This document shows positions 57,312 to 64,000 of a stretch of DNA of 64,000 nt, piece by piece. The position numbers and the translations under genes are program-made. The notes below the pieces were generated by a model. It did not search any database. It saw nothing but the letters and a program-made list of their open reading frames with translations, and was not told where the DNA came from. This DNA comes from Ensifer canadensis (lineage in GTDB: Bacteria; Pseudomonadota; Alphaproteobacteria; Rhizobiales; Rhizobiaceae): assembly GCF_017488845.2 (NCBI RefSeq), contig NZ_CP083370.1, positions 3,597,501 through 3,661,500 of the forward strand, read 5' to 3'. Position 1 is the stretch's first letter, and the number at the start of each line of letters is the position of its first letter.

Positions 57312-57517
57312 AACGACCTTCCGGGCGATAACTAGCGGATTAGGCAAACTTGCGCGCCTTGCCAAGGCCATCGCCGCTCGAGCCGGCCCAAATCCGCCAA
57401 AGTGTCGCGCCAAACCCTTCGAAAACTTGACCACCAAGCGGTTTCATGATGAAGGTCACCCCAACTATCATGAGGGCGCTCCCTTGCCCCGCAGAACTTC
57501 CGGAACACCTAAAAGAC

Positions 57518-60148
57518 ATGTCTACCGAACGATATAATCCGCGTGATGCCGAGCCGCGTTGGCAGCAGGAATGGGAAAACGGCGAGGTCTTCAAGACCGA
57601 GAACGATGATCCGCGCGAAAAATATTACGTGCTCGAGATGTTCCCCTATCCGTCCGGGCGCATCCACATGGGCCACGTGCGCAACTACACGATGGGCGAC
57701 GTCGTCGCCCGCTACAAGCGCGCCCGGGGCTTCAACGTGCTTCACCCCATGGGTTGGGATGCCTTCGGCATGCCGGCGGAAAACGCCGCCATGGAGCGCG
57801 GCGTGCATCCGGCCAGCTGGACCTATCAGAACATCGCCTCGATGAAGGCGCAGCTGAAGGTCATGGGACTGTCGCTTGACTGGAACCGCGAATTCGCGAC
57901 CTGCGACCCTGAATACTACCAGCGCCAACAGCACCTGTTTATCGATTTTCTCGAGAAGGGCCTGGTTTACCGCAAGCAGTCCAAGGTCAACTGGGACCCG
58001 GTCGACAATACCGTTCTCGCCAACGAGCAGGTCATTGACGGCCGCGGTTGGCGTTCCGGCGCGCTCGTCGAGCAGCGCGAGCTGACGCAGTGGTTCTTCC
58101 GCATCACCGACTTCAGCCAGGAACTGCTGGACGCTCTGGACACGCTGGACCAGTGGCCGGAAAAAGTACGCCTGATGCAGAAGAACTGGATCGGCCGCTC
58201 CGAGGGCCTGTCCATTCGCTGGCAGATCGTCGAAGGCACCGCCGCCGCCGACACCACGGAACTGATCGTTTACACTACCCGTCCGGACACGCTGTTCGGC
58301 GCCTCCTTCCTGGCGATTTCCGCCGATCACCCGCTTGCCAGGCAGGCAGCGGCAAAGGATCCGGCAATCGAGGCCTTCTGCGAGGAGTGCCGGCGCGCCG
58401 GGACCTCACTTGCAGCGCTCGAGACCGCTGAAAAGAAGGGCATGGACACCGGCATCCGCGCCAGGCATCCACTCGACGAAAGCTGGGAGCTGCCGGTCTA
58501 CGTCGCCAACTTCGTCCTCATGGACTACGGCACGGGCGCGATCTTCGGCTGCCCGTCCGGCGACCAGCGCGACCTCGACTTCGCCCGCAAGTATGGGCTT
58601 CCAGTCGTTCCGGTCGTCATGCCGAGGGATGCCGATGCCGAAAGCTTCGCGATCGGTGACGAGGCCTATATCGGCGACGGCGTGATGATCAATTCGCGTT
58701 TTCTCGACGGCCTGTCGACGGAAGACGCGTTCGAAACCGTGGCATCGAAGCTGGAAAAGTGCGTGTTGGCCGGCGCGCCGCGCGCCGAACGCAAGGTCAA
58801 TTTCCGCCTGCGCGACTGGGGTATTTCCCGCCAGCGCTATTGGGGCTGCCCGATCCCGGTCATCCATTGCGATGACTGCGGCGTCATTCCCGTTCCCAAG
58901 GCCGACCTGCCCGTCATCCTGCCGCCGGACGTCACCTTCGACAAGCCGGGCAACCCGCTCGACCGCCATCCGACCTGGCGGCACGTGGCCTGCCCGCATT
59001 GCGGCAAGGACGCCCGTCGCGAGACCGACACGATGGACACCTTCGTCGATTCGTCCTGGTACTTCACGCGCTTCACGGCTCCTTGGGAGGACGACCCGAC
59101 CGATCCGAAGACGGCCAACCACTGGCTGCCCGTCGACCAGTATATCGGCGGTATCGAACACGCGATCCTACATCTGCTCTATTCGCGCTTCTTCACCCGC
59201 GCGATGAAGGCGACCGGCCATGTTGCCCTGGACGAACCGTTCAAGGGCCTGTTCACCCAGGGCATGGTGGTGCACGAGACCTACAGCCGCGGCGAAGGCG
59301 CCCAGCGCGAATGGATCACGCCGGCGGAAATCCGCATCGACGAGGTCGACGGACAGCGCCGCGCCGTTCTGCTCGAGACCGGCGAAGACATCACCATCGG
59401 CTCGATCGAGAAGATGTCGAAGTCGAAGAAGAACGTCGTTGATCCTGACGATATCATCGCCTCCTACGGCGCCGATACCGCACGCTTCTTCGTTCTGTCC
59501 GACTCGCCGCCCGACCGTGACGTCATCTGGTCAGAGTCTGGCGTCGAAGGCGCCCATCGCTTCGTTCAGCGCGTCTGGCGCCTGATCGGCGAGGCGGCGG
59601 AAACACTTCGCACAGTCGAGGCGGCGCCAGCCCATGAAGGCAGCGGACTCGTTCTCTCACAGGCGGCCCACAGGACGCTGCGCGCGGTTGAAGCCGATTA
59701 CGACAAGCTGGCCTTCAACAAGGCCGTGGCACGTATCTATGAGCTCGTGAACGTGATTGCGGCCCCCTTGACCCAGGTTGCTGCCGGCAAGGCCGATGCG
59801 GCGCTGGCAGCGGCTGCAAAGGAAGCAACATCGATCCTGGTCAACCTGATCGCCCCAATGATGCCGCACCTGGCCGAGGAATGCTGGCAGGCGATCGGCG
59901 GCAAGGGCCTGATCGCCGAAAGCGGCTGGCCGAAGTTTGATGCGGCGCTCGTCGTTGAGAATGAAGTCACGCTGCCGGTCCAGATCAACGGCAAGAAGCG
60001 CGCGGATTTGACAATCGCGCGCGATGCAGATCAGACTGCGATCGAGAATGCCGTTCTCGCTCTCGATGCCGTCAAGTCCGTTCTCAACGGCAGCAGCCCC
60101 AAGAAAATCATCGTCGTGCCTCAGAGGATCGTCAATGTCGTTGTCTGA
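57518..60148 (+). CDS. leuS: leucyl-tRNA synthetase
   Basis: 876 residues, class I synthetase. HIGH-type motif in [17 protein letters not shown], the Leu[15 protein letters not shown] segment, an editing domain with [17 protein letters not shown], the zinc-like [16 protein letters not shown] stretch, and [16 protein letters not shown]. Length normal. Start ATG 57518. First gene of the leuS-lptE-holA set; overlaps lptE by 14 nt. Confidence 0.98.
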   Translation: MSTERYNPRDAEPRWQQEWENGEVFKTENDDPREKYYVLEMFPYPSGRIHMGHVRNYTMGDVVARYKRARGFNVLHPMGWDAFGMPAENAAMERGVHPASWTYQNIASMKAQLKVMGLSLDWNREFATCDPEYYQRQQHLFIDFLEKGLVYRKQSKVNWDPVDNTVLANEQVIDGRGWRSGALVEQRELTQWFFRITDFSQELLDALDTLDQWPEKVRLMQKNWIGRSEGLSIRWQIVEGTAAADTTELIVYTTRPDTLFGASFLAISADHPLARQAAAKDPAIEAFCEECRRAGTSLAALETAEKKGMDTGIRARHPLDESWELPVYVANFVLMDYGTGAIFGCPSGDQRDLDFARKYGLPVVPVVMPRDADAESFAIGDEAYIGDGVMINSRFLDGLSTEDAFETVASKLEKCVLAGAPRAERKVNFRLRDWGISRQRYWGCPIPVIHCDDCGVIPVPKADLPVILPPDVTFDKPGNPLDRHPTWRHVACPHCGKDARRETDTMDTFVDSSWYFTRFTAPWEDDPTDPKTANHWLPVDQYIGGIEHAILHLLYSRFFTRAMKATGHVALDEPFKGLFTQGMVVHETYSRGEGAQREWITPAEIRIDEVDGQRRAVLLETGEDITIGSIEKMSKSKKNVVDPDDIIASYGADTARFFVLSDSPPDRDVIWSESGVEGAHRFVQRVWRLIGEAAETLRTVEAAPAHEGSGLVLSQAAHRTLRAVEADYDKLAFNKAVARIYELVNVIAAPLTQVAAGKADAALAAAAKEATSILVNLIAPMMPHLAEECWQAIGGKGLIAESGWPKFDAALVVENEVTLPVQINGKKRADLTIARDADQTAIENAVLALDAVKSVLNGSSPKKIIVVPQRIVNVVV

Positions 60149-60659
60149 TAGAGCTGGCTCCAGCATCCGGTCGCTCCCGATGCTGGCTGGTGTTCTTATG
60201 TTGACCGCGCTCGCCGGCTGCCAGGTCAGGCCACTTTATTCCGATGCGGTCGGCACATCGGCAGCGCTTGCGTCGATCGAAATCTCCGATGCGGATGACC
60301 GTGTTGAGCAGGAGGTGCGCAACGCATTGATCTTCCTGGCCGCCGGCGGCCAGGGAGAACCGGCGAACCCGCAATATCATCTGGCGCTGAACGTCACGAC
60401 CCGCGTCATGGGCACGCTCTTTGATCAGGCACGGGACCGGGCAGCCGCAGGGCGTATCGTCGTGAAAGCGGACTATAACCTGTCCAGGGCCGGCACGGGC
60501 GAAACCATCAAGTCAGGCAACCGCACGGCCGTCGCGCTTGTCGACTTTCCCGTCCAGGAGTTTGCCAAGGTCCGCGCCGTCCGCGATGGCGAGAACCGCG
60601 CTGCAAGGGAACTGGCAGAGCTGATCCGGGCCGATATCGCCGCGGCCCTCAGCCGATAG
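60135..60659 (+). CDS. lptE: LPS-assembly lipoprotein LptE
   Basis: 174 residues, with a hydrophobic signal and lipobox LTALAGC (cysteine near residue 29), followed by QVRPLY, typical of alphaproteobacterial LptE. It plugs the LptD barrel in the outer membrane. Its position between leuS and holA is the standard order. Begins inside leuS (14-nt overlap). The stop codon TAG is also the first bases of a RIME-like repeat. Confidence 0.92.
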   Translation: MSLSDRAGSSIRSLPMLAGVLMLTALAGCQVRPLYSDAVGTSAALASIEISDADDRVEQEVRNALIFLAAGGQGEPANPQYHLALNVTTRVMGTLFDQARDRAAAGRIVVKADYNLSRAGTGETIKSGNRTAVALVDFPVQEFAKVRAVRDGENRAARELAELIRADIAAALSR

Positions 60660-60763
60660 AGCATTTCCAGGAAAAGTGCGAAGCGGTTTTCCGGCAGGAA
60701 TTGCGTTGAAACAAAGGGATAGAGCGTTTCTGGGAGTCAGTCTAAACTGGAAACGCTCTAGGC
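60657..60763 (+). repeat. RIME-like mosaic repeat, copy 4
   Basis: TAGAGCATTTCCAGGAAAAG ... GCGAAGCGGTTTTCCGG ... GATAGAGCGTTTCTGG ... GGAAACGCTCTAG. It fills the space between lptE and holA, supplies the lptE stop codon and ends 9 bases before the holA start. Confidence 0.82.
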
Positions 60764-60772
60764 GGTGACGGA

Positions 60773-61807
60773 ATGAGCGAAGTCAAGTCGCACGAATTCG
60801 ACTCTTTCCTACAGAAGTCAGCGGCACTTTATCGCCTCTTTGTCCTCTACGGACCAGACCGCGGGCTGGTTTCGGAGCGGGCAGAGGCGATCGCGTCGCG
60901 CAGCGGCGTTGCGCTCGACGACCCATTTTCCATCACCAAGCTCGATGCCGGGGATCTGCAACAGAGCCCCGGCCGGTTGCTCGACGAGGTCAATTCGATC
61001 GGCCTCTTCGGTGGCGAAAGGCTCATCTGGGTCCGCGGAGCCGCCAACGAGAAGGCGTTGGTCGATGGTCTGCAGATTTTGGCCGGCGAACCGCCGACCG
61101 GTAGCTATGTTGTCGTCGAAGCGGGTGATCTCAAGAAGGGATCGGCGCTGCGCAAGGTGGCCGAGACGGCACGTTCGATCGCGACTATCGCCTGCTACAG
61201 CGACGACGCCCGCAGCCTGCAGGCGTTGATCGACAAGGAATTGGGCGAAGAAAAACTCGGCATTACTCCGGCGGCACGTGAACGGCTGATGGAAGCGCTT
61301 GGCGGCGACCGCCTGGCATCGCGCAACGAAGTACGCAAGCTTGCACTCTATTGCCGTGGCAAGAGCACCGTCGACGAATCGGATGTGACCGACATTGTCG
61401 GCGATGCCAGCGCCATTTCCGTTGATGATGCTGTCGATGCGGTCCTGAAGGGTGACCTTGACGGTCTATTGCATGCGATGCAGAAGATAACCACGTCAAA
61501 AACGCCCGCCTTCCTCGTTTTGCAGGGGTGCCTCAGGCAGTTTCAGCAGCTCGATCTGATGCGCGCCGAAATGGATGCCAGCCGCCAGCAGGCCGGCCAG
61601 GTTATCGCCACCATGGGCCGGCACCTGCATTTTCGTCGCAAGCCCATCATCGAAGCAGCCCTCAGACATTGGTCTTCGCCGGCGATCCGCCGCGAACTGA
61701 CACGGCTTCAAAATACGATCTATCAGAGCCGCACGCGCCAGAGCCTCGAGGAGAGCATGGTGCTGCAGAACCTGTTGGCGATTGCCGTGCAGTCAGCCAG
61801 ACGCTGA
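60773..61807 (+). CDS. holA: DNA polymerase III delta subunit
   Basis: 344 residues, clamp-loader delta. Visible: FVLYGPDRGLVSERAEAIA at the N-terminus, DPFSITKLDAGDLQQSPGRLLDEVNSIGLFGGERLIWVRGA, then the C-terminal collar domain with DAVDAVLKGDLDGLLHAMQKITTSKTPAFLVLQGCLRQF. It opens the beta clamp during replication. Start ATG 60773, just after a repeat. Convergent with parB. Confidence 0.94.
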   Translation: MSEVKSHEFDSFLQKSAALYRLFVLYGPDRGLVSERAEAIASRSGVALDDPFSITKLDAGDLQQSPGRLLDEVNSIGLFGGERLIWVRGAANEKALVDGLQILAGEPPTGSYVVVEAGDLKKGSALRKVAETARSIATIACYSDDARSLQALIDKELGEEKLGITPAARERLMEALGGDRLASRNEVRKLALYCRGKSTVDESDVTDIVGDASAISVDDAVDAVLKGDLDGLLHAMQKITTSKTPAFLVLQGCLRQFQQLDLMRAEMDASRQQAGQVIATMGRHLHFRRKPIIEAALRHWSSPAIRRELTRLQNTIYQSRTRQSLEESMVLQNLLAIAVQSARR

Positions 61808-61862
61808 GAGCCCGCAAAAGCAGGCTCAAATCAGCCTATCGGGCAATTGGAAGCGCGCTTAA

Positions 61863-61963
61863 AGCCTTTCCAGGAAAGGTGCGAAGCGGTTTTCCGTCAG
61901 GAAATGCGTAAAAACAAAGAGATAGAGCGTTTCTGTAGTTCGGTTTAAATCGAAAACACTCTA
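61863..61963 (+). repeat. RIME-like mosaic repeat, copy 5
   Basis: GCCTTTCCAGGAAAGGTGCG followed by GAAGCGGTTTTCCGTCAGG, GATAGAGCG and CACTCTAG. The last bases CTA are, on the other strand, the TAG stop codon of parB. Slightly degenerate first base pairs. Confidence 0.8.
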
Positions 61964-62848
61964 GCGGCGCTCGAGCAGGCGGCAGATCTCTTCAAGCTGA
62001 TCAAGCGTCTTGTAGGAAATCCTGAGGTGCCCGCCTGAAGCCTTGTGACTGACGGTGACTTCAAGCCCGAGGCTGTCGGACAGTGTCCGCTCCAGCGCCA
62101 ACGTATCGGCGTCCTTCTCGTCACGACGTGCGGCCTTGGCGTAGTGGGGATCGTTCTGGGCGCGAATATCGTTCTGCGCCAGCCGCTCAGCGTCGCGAAC
62201 GGAGAGACCCTTTGCGACGATGTTGCGGGCGAGCGTTGCCGGATCCGACGTCGGGATCAGCGCGCGCGCATGGCCTGCCGACAGGCTTCCTTCTGACAAC
62301 ATGTCCCGCACCGGCTCGGGCAGCTTCAAAAGCCGCAGGCTGTTGGCGACATGGCTGCGGCTCTTGCCGATGATCTCGCCGAGATCGTTCTGGGTGTAGC
62401 CGTGTTCGGCAATCAGCTGCTCGTAGCCAAGCGCTTCGTCGAGCGGGTTAAGGTCGGACCGCTGCACGTTCTCGACGATCGCGATTTCGAGCGCCGTGCG
62501 ATCGTCAACGTCGCGGATGATAACCGGAATTTCGGTAAAGCCGGCGAGCTGCGCTGCACGCCAGCGGCGTTCCCCGGCGATGATCTCGTAACGGTCAGTG
62601 CCGATCGTGCGAGCGACGACCGGCTGGACGATGCCGTGCTGCCGAATGGAACTGGCGAGGTCCTGCAGTTCACCTTCGTCGAACTGTCGACGCGGGTTTC
62701 GCGGGTTGCGCGATACGAACTCGATCGGCACTTTCCGATCGGGGTTAACCGGAGCAGGGGAGGCGCCGGCCTGTATCGGCTGATCCATCTCGCCGATCAA
62801 TGCAGCCAGTCCCCGGCCAAGCCTTCTCTTCGAGCTGTCGTCGTTCAT
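61961..62848 (-). CDS. parB: chromosome partitioning protein ParB
   Basis: 295 residues. LGRGLAALIGE at the N-terminus, NPRNPRRQFDEGELQDLASSIRQHGIVQPV (box I), the CTPase motif IAGERRWRAAQLAGF, the DNA-binding HTH YTQNDLGEIIGKSRSHVANSLRLLKLP, and a C-terminal dimerisation tail. It binds parS and forms the segregation complex near the origin. Start ATG 62848. Directly after parA; the TAG stop lies in a repeat. Confidence 0.96.
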   Translation of the reverse strand: MNDDSSKRRLGRGLAALIGEMDQPIQAGASPAPVNPDRKVPIEFVSRNPRNPRRQFDEGELQDLASSIRQHGIVQPVVARTIGTDRYEIIAGERRWRAAQLAGFTEIPVIIRDVDDRTALEIAIVENVQRSDLNPLDEALGYEQLIAEHGYTQNDLGEIIGKSRSHVANSLRLLKLPEPVRDMLSEGSLSAGHARALIPTSDPATLARNIVAKGLSVRDAERLAQNDIRAQNDPHYAKAARRDEKDADTLALERTLSDSLGLEVTVSHKASGGHLRISYKTLDQLEEICRLLERR

Positions 62849-62883
62849 AGTGTCACCCGATTTAAATTCCGGTACCGAAACAA

Positions 62884-63678
62884 TTATGCGGCTTTGCGCT
62901 GCCGCTCGCGCTGGATTACTTCCGATGCGAGTTGAAGGTAGGCTTGGCTGCCTGCGCATTTCAGATCGTAAAGGATGGCCGGCTTACCATAGGACGGTGC
63001 TTCCGATACACGCACATTCCGCGGAATGAGCGTGTGGTAGACCTTATCCCCAAGATGGGTGCGGACATCGCTCACCACCTGCTGTGCCAGATTGTTGCGA
63101 GAATCGAACATCGTCAACACGATACCCTGGATGTCCAGGTTCGGGTTGACCGTTTGGCGCACTTGGTCAACCGTCTCCAGCAACTGGCTCAAACCCTCCA
63201 GCGCGAAGAATTCGCACTGAAGCGGCACCAGTACCGAATGTGCGGCAGCCATAGCGTTCATCGTCAGCAGATTGAACGATGGCGGGCAGTCGACGAGAAC
63301 GTATGAATACTCCAATGCCTCGGGGCTCTCCAAGGCCTTGCGAAGACGAAAGGCGCGATCGACCTCCCTGGAGATTTCCATTTCGACGCCGAGCAGATCC
63401 ATCGTCGAGGGCACGATAGCCAGATTCGGCACAACTGTCTGCTGGACGATCTCACCTATCGAGTGCGATCCAACCATCAATTCATAGGAGGAGAGATGGC
63501 GATCGCGGCGCTGAATGCCGAGGCCGGTGCTGGCATTGCCCTGCGGGTCCAGATCAACGATCAGAACCTTTTCGCCGATGGCGGCCAATGCCGTTGCCAG
63601 ATTGATCGCCGTCGTCGTTTTGCCGACGCCCCCCTTCTGGTTCGCTATCGTGATGATCCGATTTTTTGCGCCAAACAT
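62884..63678 (-). CDS. parA: chromosome partitioning ATPase ParA
   Basis: A 264-residue Soj/ParA ATPase. Deviant Walker A ANQKGGVGKTTTAINLA, Walker A' IVDLDPQGNASTGLG, Walker B VLVDCPPSFNLLTMNA. It drives origin segregation with ParB. I choose ATG 63678 (MFGAKNRIITIANQ); TTG 63693 is in frame but its ribosome site would lie in the rsmG stop region. 35 nt before parB and 15 nt after rsmG. Confidence 0.96.
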   Translation of the reverse strand: MFGAKNRIITIANQKGGVGKTTTAINLATALAAIGEKVLIVDLDPQGNASTGLGIQRRDRHLSSYELMVGSHSIGEIVQQTVVPNLAIVPSTMDLLGVEMEISREVDRAFRLRKALESPEALEYSYVLVDCPPSFNLLTMNAMAAAHSVLVPLQCEFFALEGLSQLLETVDQVRQTVNPNLDIQGIVLTMFDSRNNLAQQVVSDVRTHLGDKVYHTLIPRNVRVSEAPSYGKPAILYDLKCAGSQAYLQLASEVIQRERQRKAA

Positions 63679-63693
63679 GTTTCCGCTCGCCAA

Positions 63694-64000
63694 TCACTGA
63701 GTTCTTCGCGAAAGATTTGCGATCTCGAGCACAACAGAATCTGGCTCAACGATGCTTGGGTGTTTTACCAGATCAAACGCATAGCGGCCAACGGCTTTGT
63801 CGATCTCACGCTGGTAATCCCGCCCTTTGTGGAAGTAGGCGACCGTTTTGCCACCTTCGGCCGTCAGCCAAGGCGATGAATAATCGAGCAGTAGGCTCAG
63901 ATCCGCCAGCGCACGGGCGGAAATCGCATCGCATTTTGGTGCGACAGAGCTGGCATCTTCGATTCGAATCGGATGAACGGATCCGCGCGCACCGGTCTCC
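63694..64000 (-). CDS. rsmG: 16S rRNA m7G527 methyltransferase RsmG (3' part)
   Basis: The last ~101 residues of the protein are in the window: [57 protein letters not shown], then [14 protein letters not shown] and [12 protein letters not shown] and the KGRDYQREI segments fit RsmG (GidB). It methylates G527 of 16S rRNA. Its position immediately upstream of parA is the classic rsmG-parA-parB order. The 5' part lies beyond the right edge. Confidence 0.9.
   Translation of the reverse strand, partial: ETGARGSVHPIRIEDASSVAPKCDAISARALADLSLLLDYSSPWLTAEGGKTVAYFHKGRDYQREIDKAVGRYAFDLVKHPSIVEPDSVVLEIANLSRRTQ

Overview
The window is about 64 kb of high-GC DNA, densely coding, from the chromosome of a Rhizobiaceae alphaproteobacterium, most likely Ensifer/Sinorhizobium. 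Three things point there. Two mosaic intergenic repeat families of the kind described in Sinorhizobium (RIME-like) recur eight times. There are typical alphaproteobacterial genes: a DUF1674/SdhAF4 protein, the DUF1013/TrcR regulator, a giant NAD-glutamate dehydrogenase and a beta-type carbonic anhydrase. The right end carries the replication-origin-proximal block rsmG-parA-parB with holA, lptE and leuS. The species assignment is inference. I saw no tRNA, rRNA, CRISPR array, intact insertion sequence or prophage.

Left third (1-20.2 kb): a carbon-catabolic region built from two LacI regulons. A sugar-type ABC transporter operon (binding protein, two permeases, ATPase, a GMC oxidoreductase and an SDR; 11146 down to 4561) is divergent from a LacI regulator (11451-12515). 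AAAACGTTTT-type operators lie between them. A second LacI regulator (17620-18663) heads an operon with a Gfo/Idh/MocA dehydrogenase, a CoA-transferase, an enoyl-CoA hydratase and an aldehyde dehydrogenase. Its likely operator, TTGGAACGTTCCAA, occurs upstream of its own gene. An imperfect copy lies before a divergent DUF993 gene, and an extended perfect copy about 14 kb away before a GMC oxidoreductase-Dabb protein-glycerate kinase operon. Together these look like one dispersed catabolic pathway whose substrate I cannot name, ending in glycerate and a CoA thioester. A partial omega-aminotransferase lies at the left edge.

Middle (20.2-36.6 kb): a TonB-receptor remnant, an M3 oligopeptidase, a LysE exporter, leuB, a PAP2 phosphatase and an MHS-family transporter with a large inserted loop. 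Then come an FtsX-type ABC permease with a His/Asp-rich segment, its ATPase and a Tat-exported DUF3299-like protein. This trio resembles the Vibrio ZrgABCDE zinc uptake system and sits just downstream of alkaline phosphatase phoA, which has a clear Pho box. asd, a lytic transglycosylase, carbonic anhydrase and pdxY follow.

Right half (36.8-64 kb): the 180-kDa-type glutamate dehydrogenase, a UMF1-family MFS protein, purH, a heparinase II/III protein, rsmB, htpX, sdhAF4-like, acsA, trcR, an orphan ectoine synthase (ectC) divergent from a LysR regulator, prpE, a YggS-type PLP protein, leuS, lptE, holA, parB, parA and the 3' part of rsmG. A near-consensus parS-like site lies inside prpE about 7 kb from parB, and a weaker one lies in the htpX promoter.
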